Assembly (NCBI RefSeq): GCF_001292705.1
Contig: NZ_LGAK01000014.1
Span: 1 to 64,000 of the forward strand
DNA: 64,000 bases
From: Marinagarivorans algicola
GTDB lineage: Bacteria; Pseudomonadota; Gammaproteobacteria; Pseudomonadales; Cellvibrionaceae
Reading direction: 5' to 3'
Made by a program: the position numbers and the translations under genes. Of the stretch, positions 44,939-54,175 are shown one piece after another (within the stretch, counting starts at the first letter, position 1; each line of letters opens with the position of its first letter). The notes under the pieces were generated by a model, which searched no databases, was not told where the DNA came from, and was given only the letters and a program-made list of their open reading frames with translations.

Positions 44939-45769
44939 TTAAAACCTAACAGCGGCCTTAACATCAAAACGAGAAACATCTGAGCCGAACACGTATTCGC
45001 CTGTAAAGTACTCTGCCGACAATGAGAATTTACTCGTCACAAAATAAGTCGCGTTAGCTTTAAGCCCTTTCCCAAAAAATAAATCTTCATTGAATTTTCT
45101 ATGCTGATATTCTAAACCTAATGAAAGACGCGCGAGTGGATGGTACTTTGCACCAATAAAAAATCCTGATTCGCTGCTATCATTATCACCTTCTATGCGC
45201 CCTAGGCCTGCATCAAAACTCAAATAGGTATCATTATTAAGGTTCATCACTTTGTGCATTGCAAGATCATATGCATTGCCCCCATCGAGATCAGTATAAC
45301 TAAAAACAACAGTTGTATTGTCATTAATATACCCTCCAAAACCGATAGTTTTAAAGGTTTCTGATTCACTATCTTGTTCAAGGCGGTGGGCACCTAGCTT
45401 AACAAGCCATGAGTCATTAAAAACGGCCTGACCCGATAATTTTAAGAGACTATGCGTACCTTCTTCAGGCAAGCCAAAACCATTAAAATTATAAGTAGTT
45501 TCAAGATCTGCATATCCAGCATCAATATATGATGCTTTATTTAGGAAGGCCGCTTCGGTCAGTGGTGCATTACGGGTGTCGATAGGTGAAAAATAATAGC
45601 GCCCTCTTAAACTGGGTCCCTTTCGGTCCGAAGTAATCTCTCGATCACCTATATCAAGGCTATCTTCTTGATTGCTATATCCTCCTTCTAATTCTATTTG
45701 ATAATTATCGGCCAAAGCCGCTGAGCAAGTAACAGTCGAAATCAACGCAGTTAATAGTATTTTTTTCAT
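44939..45769 (-). CDS. putative outer-membrane beta-barrel porin
   Basis: A 276-residue exported protein. A signal peptide (KILLTALISTVTCSAALA) precedes alternating beta-strand sequence with aromatic girdles (YQIELEGGYSNQED, LRGRYYFSP, TVVFSYTDLDGG, SLGLEYQHRKF) and a C-terminal Phe (VKAAVRF), the signal for outer-membrane assembly. It resembles the small putative porin family common in Cellvibrio-like bacteria; the solute is unknown. AAGGA lies before ATG 45769. It is a single gene downstream of the protease operon. Confidence 0.75.
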   Translation of the reverse strand: MKKILLTALISTVTCSAALADNYQIELEGGYSNQEDSLDIGDREITSDRKGPSLRGRYYFSPIDTRNAPLTEAAFLNKASYIDAGYADLETTYNFNGFGLPEEGTHSLLKLSGQAVFNDSWLVKLGAHRLEQDSESETFKTIGFGGYINDNTTVVFSYTDLDGGNAYDLAMHKVMNLNNDTYLSFDAGLGRIEGDNDSSESGFFIGAKYHPLARLSLGLEYQHRKFNEDLFFGKGLKANATYFVTSKFSLSAEYFTGEYVFGSDVSRFDVKAAVRF

Positions 45770-45999
45770 AAGGCATCCTTTTAATGATATTAATACGAAT
45801 AATTCGTAGGTGGCGAAAGGGTAGCGATCGCCTTATGAATAAAAGCTGAACAAATTAAAAGTTAACCGATCAAACAGTAAGGTAGTATGGTAATCATACA
45901 GCTTATTATGCACTGACTACTTTATAGAAATGATTCATTTAAAATTACCGACTAAAATCAATCGACAATACTCAACCATACAACAAGGTCGATAGATAT

Positions 46000-46026
46000 A
46001 AAAAAGGCGGCTTAAAAAGCCGCCTT
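46000..46026 (-). terminator. intrinsic terminator after the protease operon
   Basis: GGCGGCT-TAAAA-AGCCGCC with an A-rich plus strand, so six T follow on the minus strand, 30 bp past the last stop codon of the operon. Confidence 0.85.
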
Positions 46027-46055
46027 GAATAATACTAACATCATACTCGTTTCAT

Positions 46056-46520
46056 TTATTGCGGGCGATTTAAACGCATGACCTGCTCACGTTTAACAGC
46101 AATAACGCCAGCATGCGCCTTTAAAGTCGCAACAGCATCGAGTATATTTTGATTTTCACTTACTTTAAATGCGGCAACTTGACCATCATGACCTGACACC
46201 AACTCTAGGCCTAGCTCATTCGCAATAGATTCGGCCGATTGCTGCTTCTCAAGCACGACTTTAACAATACGCGTTGGCGTAAATTTATCTGTAGCGCTTT
46301 TTTCAGTGACTTCGTCTGTTACCACTTCATCGGTTACAACCGCATCAATACGATTAGCCGATGAATGATTGATGGTAAGTTTTTTAGTTTTAGCCGGTTC
46401 AACGGTAAGCTCACCTTGTAGCTCCAAATCACGAATAAGTTTCTCATCTCGCTCAGCCTGAGTATCCGCAAACGCCGACAAAGAAACTATGACACTCATT
46501 AAACAAATAATATTTTTCAT
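46056..46520 (-). CDS. exported small protein, possible protease propeptide-like partner
   Basis: A 154-residue protein with a signal peptide (MKNIICLMSVIVSLSAFA). A variable, charged middle contains the duplicated VVTDEVVTDEV. The last 70 residues (TRIVKVVLEKQQSAESIANE to GVIAVKREQVMRLNRPQ) read like an inhibitor-I9/propeptide fold, which ends in an AVxxVExDxxxx-type strand. It starts 18 bp after the subtilase stop with GAGG before the ATG, so it is co-expressed. Since the subtilase has no N-terminal propeptide, this may be its chaperone or inhibitor acting in trans. The family is not firmly recognised. Confidence 0.6.
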   Translation of the reverse strand: MKNIICLMSVIVSLSAFADTQAERDEKLIRDLELQGELTVEPAKTKKLTINHSSANRIDAVVTDEVVTDEVTEKSATDKFTPTRIVKVVLEKQQSAESIANELGLELVSGHDGQVAAFKVSENQNILDAVATLKAHAGVIAVKREQVMRLNRPQ

Positions 46521-46537
46521 TTTTGTACCTCGTGTTT

Positions 46538-48541
46538 TTAGTGGCCGTAAATACGTAATGATGCCGCAGTGATTGAACCTAAACGACTATTATTGCTGGT
46601 CGTAATCTCTGTAAATTCGCGAGTTTCACGCTCAAACCCAAAGAATGTAAATTCACCCGAGTTGGTATCGGTAACTCTTAAGGTCCACGTACCACGTGAG
46701 TTTTCACCGTAAAAGGCATTACTCAAAAATACTGTATCGTTAAAGTCAGTTTGCGTGCCTAGCGCTTCTTGGAGCTCACGCTCTACCGGCTCACCCTGAT
46801 CAAGAATATACATACTACGTGGTGTGAGCACCATACTGGTTGTACCAGAGGGGGAAACAAGCTCTACAGCCAAGTCAGCGTCACGGCCGTGACGAATACT
46901 TAGTTTCACCTGTACGGCTTCAACAGTTAGTGCATCGCGCACAACTATTGCTTGGGCTACACCATTAGGACCCTCAGGAATTTGACTTGCGGCACCGGCT
47001 TGGGCGGGGATAAAGTCAGTAACCTGTACTGCGGGTAATGGGCGGTAATTAGGAGATAACGCCATTGCCACTGCAGCACTTGCATCGATACGACCAAAGC
47101 CATACCAGTTATGGAAATTATAACCCGCGGCGTTGCGAAGCCAGCCGGGCTCTGCGACAAAATCACCAAGCCCAGTATCAACAATAATTGGCTTAAAGTT
47201 ACTGCCAATTTTAGTCGCAGTTTTAGCGAGAATGTCTTTTGCATCACGCCAGCTTAAATTAGGGTTGGCATCAAATACTAAAGCAAACACACCAGAAGCT
47301 ACAGGCGCAGCAGACGATGTACCATTAAAGGTCGACGTATAATTACAGTCAGTATTTAGCGGATGAGTGCCGTCATTAAAAGCAGCTGTTGCTGCAGTTT
47401 TTGCATAACCGGCATTACAGCCTTCAATATCAGTCGTGACCATAGCAGGGTTGTCTTCACCGTACTCGCCACCGTGCGCTGATACCCACACAGAAGCACC
47501 CACGGTTGAGTAAGACGAGAGTAAATCCCCATCACCTTGACCTTCAACGCTATTTTCTCCTGCGCTTAGTGCAGAAATAGTCGTGTGGTAAAAGCTAGCA
47601 TTTGAAGGCTCACTCGCAGCTACCTGTGCAGGTAAACTTTGCGCCTGTGTTTTCGTTGCATCACGGGCATCAGCAGAAAAAATAATATCGGGCGTGTAGG
47701 TGGTTGAACCCTGACATCGTGGATCGTTAGGTATAAAATCACACCACCACGGTAGAGGGCCTGTCGCAGTACCTTCTCTCACAAAAGTAAACGCACTGGC
47801 AGGGTTACTAAGGCGAGAAAATGAATTACCTGCTGACTTTACAAAAACAATACCTCGACCGTTATTGTTACGACGAGTGACATTAGCAAGGTGCGCCTCT
47901 TCTTGAAGATTATCGGCACTATCGAAAGGGACCGGCCAGATAGGAGAAAAGCCATAGCTTTGATTAATAATACGGGCATCATCGGTTACACCAACACCAC
48001 CGTGCGTTTCTAACCAAGACTCATAACTTTGGTTTTCGAGCCAGTTAAAGCCCATTAATCTTGCTAAAGGCGCAACACCACGGCCACCAAGGCCATTAAA
48101 CCCACGCGCAGCGATCAAGCCTGCCACTGAAGTTCCGTGGTCACCGCCACTTTCAGTGCGAGGTGGTGTAGGGTCTGTAGGATCTGCGGCACCCACGATA
48201 TAATTGCGCGAGCGACCAGGTAACACATTATCAATGAGATCTTCATGTACAATGGCAAGGCCCGAGTCAACAACTGCAACATTCACCGATTCACCCAGGA
48301 TACGGCGTTTAACATGCGCTTGCGTTGTATTAATATCATTGCCTACATCACCAGTATTTTTCGCTTCAGCGGCTTGACCTGTATTTTGTAAATGCCACTG
48401 CATAAAAAATAGCGGATCGCTATCGCGATAGGCTTGTTCATCGACGAATAAATCGGAATAACGCTGAGCATCTGAATGAGCGCTGAAGCCCACCAAGCAT
48501 GCGCTAACTAGCGGCAGTATAGTTTTATTGATACGCGTCAT
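46538..48541 (-). CDS. kexin-like S8 subtilisin protease with P domain
   Basis: A 667-residue secreted serine protease. A signal peptide (about 1-25, ending SAHSDA) is followed almost at once by the mature start DPLFFMQWHLQNTG, so there is no propeptide. The catalytic triad is Asp92 (VAVVDSGL), His135 (GGDHGTSVAGLIA) and Ser in FNGTSSAAPVASG, with the oxyanion Asn in VKSAGNSFSR. The GTSSAAP form and the C-terminal P/Homo-B domain (about 515-645; KLSIRHGRDADLAVELVSPSG, RGTWTLRVTDT) place it in the kexin/proprotein-convertase-like branch. It forms an operon with the downstream propeptide-like gene. Confidence 0.92.
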   Translation of the reverse strand: MTRINKTILPLVSACLVGFSAHSDAQRYSDLFVDEQAYRDSDPLFFMQWHLQNTGQAAEAKNTGDVGNDINTTQAHVKRRILGESVNVAVVDSGLAIVHEDLIDNVLPGRSRNYIVGAADPTDPTPPRTESGGDHGTSVAGLIAARGFNGLGGRGVAPLARLMGFNWLENQSYESWLETHGGVGVTDDARIINQSYGFSPIWPVPFDSADNLQEEAHLANVTRRNNNGRGIVFVKSAGNSFSRLSNPASAFTFVREGTATGPLPWWCDFIPNDPRCQGSTTYTPDIIFSADARDATKTQAQSLPAQVAASEPSNASFYHTTISALSAGENSVEGQGDGDLLSSYSTVGASVWVSAHGGEYGEDNPAMVTTDIEGCNAGYAKTAATAAFNDGTHPLNTDCNYTSTFNGTSSAAPVASGVFALVFDANPNLSWRDAKDILAKTATKIGSNFKPIIVDTGLGDFVAEPGWLRNAAGYNFHNWYGFGRIDASAAVAMALSPNYRPLPAVQVTDFIPAQAGAASQIPEGPNGVAQAIVVRDALTVEAVQVKLSIRHGRDADLAVELVSPSGTTSMVLTPRSMYILDQGEPVERELQEALGTQTDFNDTVFLSNAFYGENSRGTWTLRVTDTNSGEFTFFGFERETREFTEITTSNNSRLGSITAASLRIYGH

Positions 48542-49545
48542 GGGTTTATTTACCTCTTACATTGCATTAATTGATATCACATGGGTTACAACCGCTATAC
48601 AGAGCCGGCTTTAACCTGACTTATCAAAAAAGCACATCCGATGTGATTCATTGAGTAAACTGCATCGTCCTGCCCGCTTTTTAACATACCCATCACAGGA
48701 GCATTAATAAAAATTCTCCTTCATAGAATATAGCGATAGCAAAAAAATCATTTGCCAAAACTTTCAAAAAGACAATAAATCATCGAAAGTTAGTAGGTTG
48801 CTGATCATTAGTAGACGGACACCGACATAAATCACTCAATAAAACTTTAATAAAAATGTAATACCCCGCCCCAAAAGGTGGCAATCTCTAAAGTCATGAT
48901 ACTAAATAACATGGTATTTATTGCCGTAAATCCAATAAGGCGCACTCAAAACGATCAAGAAACAAACAAAAAAACAAAAGCAATGGTATTAGCGAGATTA
49001 TCATATGACATTATCACCGCCTCGATAAATTATTAGACACTCAATAATAAAGATCTTTTGTGTAACCATAATCACCATGGCTCAAAAAGATCTACCTCCC
49101 CGTATAAGACCTCACTCTAGCGCAACAACTATGGCACCAAGCCCATTTAATTAACCAGCTAATATAAATTACTTTGGCGTGCCGACACAAAAGTCGATAA
49201 ATTTTAATCTCATCTTTTTTTAAAGGTGCCTGCCTAAGTAGGTGACTGCAGGACTTGAGTAATTGATTCGCGAGCTATCTGCTAGCTCTTAAATTCAGAA
49301 AACCCAAAAAATATCTGGGCCATTCATTCGGGGTCTTAGTTAGAAGGCAAGGTACCCACTAGCGCTACAGGCAAATACTTGCGCGCCCCCTGAATGGGTA
49401 GCACAGGTGGCGCCTCCGCATACCGCTCACACCCTCATAAACACAAATAAAAACGCCATATATTGATCACTTGCGCGCCACTACATTCAATGCAATAATG
49501 CAAATACGAATTATTATTATTTAGATTTATTTTTAGGAGTATCCC
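48542..49545. other. gene-free divergent intergenic region
   Basis: About 1 kb between the divergent subtilase and siderophore-receptor genes. An AT-rich stretch near 49495-49525 (GCAAATACGAATTATTATTA) vaguely resembles a Fur box and would suit the receptor, but the match is poor. A small hairpin, GAGCTA-TCTGC-TAGCTC, lies near 49277. No coding remnant or repeat copy was recognised. Confidence 0.4.
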
Positions 49546-51681
49546 GTGAAGAATTCATATTTCCTCGGCCTTGTTATTAGCGCGCTTATTGGTTCAGCTC
49601 ACACTACAGCTGCAGAGGCACAAGCAACCATTAAAGCCAATGCTCAAACAATAAATGCTCAAACAATAGAGGAAGTGTTAGTTGTGGGTGAGTTGGGGCT
49701 TTATTCGGCGACTAAATCAAACACTCCTATTATGGAAACCTCACGCTCTATCTCTATTGAAACCCGTGAACAACTGCGCGACAAAGGCGTGATGCGATTG
49801 GATGAAGCCTACACCTATTCGGCGGGGGTATTGGGTGAGACATTTGGATTGGCAACGCGCGGCGATTGGGTACGCGTTAGAGGGCTAAATGTACCGCAAT
49901 ACCAAGATAGCTTGCAGTCGTTATTTGGTAACTACAATAATGCCCGCGCCGAAGTATACACCTTAGAGCAGGTCGAAATACTCAAAGGGCCTGCCTCTGT
50001 ACTTTATGGTAAAGGCTCGCCGGGTGGAATTGTCAACATTGTAAGCAAGCGGCCACAAACCGAAACGCAACACGAAATGATTGCCGAAGCCGGCAGCTTT
50101 AACCATAAACAAGTAGCCGTTGACTCGACCGGCGCTATCAACAAAACAGGCACATTACTGTATCGTGCTGTAGGTGTTTACCGCGATAGCGACACCCAAG
50201 TTGACTTTGTTGATGACAATACCGTCGTCATTGCACCATCGCTAACGTGGCAACCTAATGACGAAACCCGCATTAGCCTATTGGCCAACTATACCAAAAC
50301 ACGCAGCGATACCGCTGCGCAATTTTTGCCGCTTTACGGCACCTTATTGCCCACCTCGAATGGCCAAAGCATTGCCAGCGATGTGTATTTAGGCGAGCCT
50401 GACTTTAATCAATACGATACTAATACCCACTCACTCACCCTTATTGCCGAGCACTCAATTAACGAGACGTGGGGCTTGAGTTTTACAGCACGCGCGACTG
50501 ATGCATCGGTAGACTACCAGCAAGCTTGGCACGCCTTTTTAGGTGGAGAGCGTTATAACTATGCACAATTTCCCGATGACCTTATACCACGCTCTTTTTA
50601 TCGCAGCGAAGCCTCTTCAAAACAATTCGCCGGCGACCTTCGCCTAAGTGGCCAATTAACAACGGGGAGCATTGAGCACAGCTTACTCATCGGCGGGCAA
50701 TACCAAAATGTCCGCACCGAAGATGACTCAGCTTACGCCTGGGCGCTTGGCTTTAATAGCGCCAACCCCACACTTTCGGACCGCACCTATTGGCTTAACC
50801 CGTTTGCGCCGGTGTATGGCAATATTCCTAACGAAGCCACACTGCAAACTTATTGGGTTGATGCACCGGAGCATCAATATAAAGATGCCGGCCTGTATAT
50901 TAGCGATCACATCACTTGGGGGCCGTGGAATCTTAATGCAGGGGTACGCTATGACAGCATTAGCGCCAATGAAGGTACTAGCACGCAAGATGATCATGCC
51001 GTGAGCACCAGTGTGGGCGTGCTTTACGAGACAGCCATTGGATTGCGGCCTTACATTAACTGGGCCGAATCGTTTGAGCCGGTTATTGGCGGCAACGGCA
51101 ATACTCAAAACCCAGCGCCTTTAAACCCACAAGAAGGCGAGCAAACAGAAATTGGCGTTAAATACCAACCGTCGGGGCGGCAAGCCTATGTCACACTAGC
51201 TTACTTTGATATTGAACAAAGCAATCTTAACGATCCACAAGCGCTCGCCGGTGCAATCCAGCAACAAAGTGGCATGGCTAAAATCGATGGTATCGAGCTA
51301 GAAAGCTTAATGCTTTTTGGCGATTTTAATTGGGAGCTCAACCTCACAAAGCTAAATACCGTCGATACTAATGGCAATACGTTTGCGAGTGTTGCGCACA
51401 AACAGGCCTCTACATGGTTAGGCTATCGCCAAGCAGCTGGCTTTAAAGCAGGTGTAGGCGTGCGTTATGTAGGCCAAAGCTTTGATGGCGCAGACAATCA
51501 TCGCACACCCGCTTATACTCTCACCGATTTAATGCTGGGCTACAGCTACTCACAATGGGATTTTAGCCTTAACATCAAAAACGCCAGTAATAAGCAATAT
51601 TACTCTACATGTTTAGCACGAGGAGATTGCTTTACCGGTAAAGAACGTATGGCCGTTGGTCGTATTGGTTATACTTTTTAA
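49546..51681 (+). CDS. TonB-dependent siderophore receptor
   Basis: A 711-residue outer-membrane receptor for ferric siderophores. After a signal peptide (about 1-23) comes the TonB box (TIEEVLVVGELGLYSATKSN), then TPIMETSRSISIETREQLRD, typical of the FhuA/FpvA/ferrichrome group, with plug motifs WVRVRGLNVPQYQD and VEILKGPASVLYGKGSPGG, and a 22-strand barrel ending RMAVGRIGYTF. Translation starts at GTG 49546, preceded by AGGAG at six bases. The membrane protein and PepSY genes downstream form a typical iron-uptake group, though a MITE copy separates them. The exact siderophore is not known. Confidence 0.93.
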   Translation: MKNSYFLGLVISALIGSAHTTAAEAQATIKANAQTINAQTIEEVLVVGELGLYSATKSNTPIMETSRSISIETREQLRDKGVMRLDEAYTYSAGVLGETFGLATRGDWVRVRGLNVPQYQDSLQSLFGNYNNARAEVYTLEQVEILKGPASVLYGKGSPGGIVNIVSKRPQTETQHEMIAEAGSFNHKQVAVDSTGAINKTGTLLYRAVGVYRDSDTQVDFVDDNTVVIAPSLTWQPNDETRISLLANYTKTRSDTAAQFLPLYGTLLPTSNGQSIASDVYLGEPDFNQYDTNTHSLTLIAEHSINETWGLSFTARATDASVDYQQAWHAFLGGERYNYAQFPDDLIPRSFYRSEASSKQFAGDLRLSGQLTTGSIEHSLLIGGQYQNVRTEDDSAYAWALGFNSANPTLSDRTYWLNPFAPVYGNIPNEATLQTYWVDAPEHQYKDAGLYISDHITWGPWNLNAGVRYDSISANEGTSTQDDHAVSTSVGVLYETAIGLRPYINWAESFEPVIGGNGNTQNPAPLNPQEGEQTEIGVKYQPSGRQAYVTLAYFDIEQSNLNDPQALAGAIQQQSGMAKIDGIELESLMLFGDFNWELNLTKLNTVDTNGNTFASVAHKQASTWLGYRQAAGFKAGVGVRYVGQSFDGADNHRTPAYTLTDLMLGYSYSQWDFSLNIKNASNKQYYSTCLARGDCFTGKERMAVGRIGYTF

Positions 51682-51698
51682 ATCATAATTATGCATTT

Positions 51699-51872
51699 AT
51701 GATTATAAAGCGATACCGAAATTGGGCGCTCAAGTCACCTGTGACTTTGCGCCACTCGATGTTGTGCTTCAACACTGTCGACCCTTGCTTTCCCTGCAAA
51801 GCCCAACACTTAAGTGTCCAGAAAATAATCCATCAACCCTATATAGGTAAAACGGCTTAATATCTTTTAATC
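51699..51872 (-). repeat. MITE copy, eroded at both ends
   Basis: The family core is in reverse orientation: GCGATACCGAAATTGGGCGC, ACCCTTGCTTTCCCTGCAAA, ACTTAAGTGTCCAGAAAATA and CCATCAACCCTATATAGG. The inverted ends and target duplication are no longer recognisable. It lies between the siderophore-receptor gene and its probable partner genes. Confidence 0.7.
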
Positions 51873-52024
51873 ACTGAGTAACGAGTCACATTGACACCGA
51901 TCTTAGCGTAACATGAATATTTTTTGAGCACCGACAAGTATTCGCGCCTCACAAGATTACCGAATATTTGAAGAGCAATACATTTTTTAACCTCCCTTTC
52001 ACTATATTTATATGAGGTACCGGC

Positions 52025-52579
52025 ATGACAATAACTTCACTTTTGCTTATTGCGCTAAGCATGACGCTATTACGCTTAACATGGCGAAAAAAAGGCCGCG
52101 CTTTTCTCATCACTAAAGTGTGCATTTGGACGTTGGTGATTGGAGCGTTAGTTTTATTGTCAACTACTGTAGGCCCAGAGTTTGGGATGGCCTTTGGTTT
52201 CATGGCTGTGAGTATTGCAGGGTTTGCCCTTGTACTTATTAATGGTGATTATCAAAGCACACATAAACCCGCAAAGCGTACCGCGACTCATAAGGCTACT
52301 AGCCATAACAGCGCGTTAACGCCCCTTATTTTAAAGCATCGCGCCGCATTATTGATAATAACAGGGCCATTAGCCTTATTGGCTACTTGCTTGGTAACGC
52401 TATTAATGGTGAGTTTGATGCCTGCACAACTTGACACCCAAATGGCCAGTGCAGCTTTTTTGTTTCCCTGTCTTTATGCCCTCACAGTCTACTTCTTATG
52501 CGCTCAAGCCCAACCCTTTAAGCATGCAATGATTTTGCTGGCGCTCTCGGTTATGACCGGCGCTTATCTTTATTTATAA
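52025..52579 (+). CDS. small integral membrane protein of an iron-uptake group
   Basis: A 184-residue inner-membrane protein with five or six hydrophobic segments in two sets (about 3-65 and 105-184), separated by a basic cytosolic loop (STHKPAKRTATHKATSH). No family was recognised with certainty; small proteins of this sort (DUF3325/DUF3649-like) often lie between siderophore receptors and PepSY proteins. GAGG precedes ATG 52025, and the PepSY gene follows 22 bp after the stop, so they form an operon. A role in ferric-siderophore reduction or iron release is inferred from position only. Confidence 0.75.
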   Translation: MTITSLLLIALSMTLLRLTWRKKGRAFLITKVCIWTLVIGALVLLSTTVGPEFGMAFGFMAVSIAGFALVLINGDYQSTHKPAKRTATHKATSHNSALTPLILKHRAALLIITGPLALLATCLVTLLMVSLMPAQLDTQMASAAFLFPCLYALTVYFLCAQAQPFKHAMILLALSVMTGAYLYL

Positions 52580-52600
52580 TGTTATTAATTTGAGTAATAT

Positions 52601-54052
52601 ATGGCCTTTTCATCAAGCACTGTTAAAGCATCACTATCGTCGCATTCCCTGATTGGCGTAACGACTGGCATTCTACTTTATATTATTTGCCTTACCGGTA
52701 CTATTCTAGTGGCGGCCCATTATTTTGAGCGTTGGCAACAACCTGCTGTAGCCGAGTATTCTAACTATTCTTACGCAACCGTTAATACGGCTATTGACGC
52801 TTTTTATACACAAACCCAAAGTACACCTGAATCACTCTATGTCGTGTTACCCACTGAGTCCCTGCCTAGAATTCATGTAGCCGGTGGCCAGCACGAATTT
52901 TTTGTCAAAGAAGATGGTACGCTCGATGAAGCCGTTAAAGAAGGCTGGATAAGCACTGTGCGCGATATGCACTACTATTTATTACTACCTCATACGGTAG
53001 GGGGCATCATAGTAGGCCTACTCGGTGCGCTGATGCTGGGGTTGTGTGTATCGGGTATCGTTGCACACCCACGTATTTTTGTTGATGCTTTTCGTTTGCG
53101 CTGGAACGCCCACCAACGGCTAGCCCAAGCCGATTTACACAACCGCCTATCGGTATGGGCACTACCGTTTCATGTAATGATTTCAGTGACTGGGGCTTTC
53201 TTTGGTTTGGTGAGTATATTGGTATTGGTAGCCACATCTACACTCTATGATGGTACTCCAGCTGAGCTTACCGCCGAAATTTACGGTGCAGACCCTACAA
53301 TCAACGCCCCAGTTCAAGAGGCTAATATCAATAAAGCGCTCACCTACATTCGCCAAAAATACCCACAGGCTACGCCTTTATATATCGTTATTCAGCAACC
53401 TAAAACACCACAGCAATTTATTGAAATAGCCGCTACTATGCAAGGCCGACTAAGTTATTCCGAGATATTCAGATTTAATACTCAGGGCGATTACCTCAAT
53501 GCACAGGGGTTAACGAATGGTCCCCTACCACGCCAAATTTTGTACTCAACATATCGTTTACATTTTGGTCAGTACGGGGGGAACTGGGTGCTCATTGGCT
53601 ACGTATTACTAGGGTTGGCCTCTACGTTGGTGACTGCTACAGGTATTAATATTTGGCTGGCTAGGCGCAAAAAGCACGATATTATAAACCCCTTGTGGGT
53701 AGCCGCAGTATGGGGCTTGCCTCTGAGCTTGGCTTTATCGGCGTTGGGGAGTTTATTCATGCTGCCGGTGTTGGCATGCTTTTTTATGAGCTGGGCATGG
53801 GTGACCGGACTATGTATTTGGCAGCAACATCAAGCTTATGTACCTACGCTATTGCGCACAGCCTGTGCGGCGGTCTTAATATTTATTCCGTTCGTGTTTT
53901 TTGTCTTGCACCCCGATGCCTTACAGTCTGTTTTTTATAACGTATTTAATGCAACGATTGCTGGAGTAGGCTTACTGATTGCTGCGCCGCTGATTTATCG
54001 ACGGTTCACGAATGCTAAACATGACAACCCATCATCAGTCGCTGAACATTGA
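52601..54052 (+). CDS. PepSY-associated transmembrane protein, ferric-reductase-like
   Basis: A 483-residue inner-membrane protein of the PepSY_TM family. TM1 is SLIGVTTGILLYIICLTGTILV, followed by a periplasmic loop with a PepSY-like segment, then MHYYLLLPHTVGGIIVGLLGALMLG, WNAHQRLAQADLHNRLSVWALPFH and, near the C-terminus, several more membrane helices. Histidines at the membrane edges (MHYYLLLPH, NAHQRLAQADLHN) could bind haem. Family members accompany siderophore receptors and are thought to reduce imported ferric-siderophores. It is operonic with the preceding membrane-protein gene. Confidence 0.85.
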   Translation: MAFSSSTVKASLSSHSLIGVTTGILLYIICLTGTILVAAHYFERWQQPAVAEYSNYSYATVNTAIDAFYTQTQSTPESLYVVLPTESLPRIHVAGGQHEFFVKEDGTLDEAVKEGWISTVRDMHYYLLLPHTVGGIIVGLLGALMLGLCVSGIVAHPRIFVDAFRLRWNAHQRLAQADLHNRLSVWALPFHVMISVTGAFFGLVSILVLVATSTLYDGTPAELTAEIYGADPTINAPVQEANINKALTYIRQKYPQATPLYIVIQQPKTPQQFIEIAATMQGRLSYSEIFRFNTQGDYLNAQGLTNGPLPRQILYSTYRLHFGQYGGNWVLIGYVLLGLASTLVTATGINIWLARRKKHDIINPLWVAAVWGLPLSLALSALGSLFMLPVLACFFMSWAWVTGLCIWQQHQAYVPTLLRTACAAVLIFIPFVFFVLHPDALQSVFYNVFNATIAGVGLLIAAPLIYRRFTNAKHDNPSSVAEH

Positions 54053-54073
54053 CAGCAACGCAAGCTTTAAGCG

Positions 54074-54109
54074 AAAAAAACAGAGGCCTATCTCGGTCCT
54101 CTGTTTTTT
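54074..54109. terminator. bidirectional terminator between PepSY and peroxiredoxin-like genes
   Basis: AAAAAAACAGAGG and CCTCTGTTTTTT flank an 11-base loop, giving a hairpin with a T tract in both directions, 22 bp past the PepSY stop. Confidence 0.85.
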
Positions 54110-54117
54110 ACCTTACT

Positions 54118-54175
54118 GTCATTATTCAGCGGCACTAAAATTGGGCGCTAATAAATCAGCATCCTATCAGGTCTA
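54118..54175. repeat. MITE remnant at the 3' end of the peroxiredoxin-like gene
   Basis: The left end TTATTCAGCGGCACTAAAAT continues TTGGGCGCT, then jumps to CAGCATCCTATCAGGT, so most of the core is deleted. The stop codon of the minus-strand peroxiredoxin-like gene (54173-54175) adjoins it. Confidence 0.6.

Noticed and set aside
49196-49440. Possible cobalamin riboswitch or IS remnant before the siderophore receptor
   Set aside because: The short GC-rich phrases do not match the B12-box consensus, and no inverted ends or coding text were found.
49495-49525. Possible Fur box before the siderophore receptor
   Set aside because: GCAAATACGAATTATTATTA matches the Fur consensus too poorly to list as a site.
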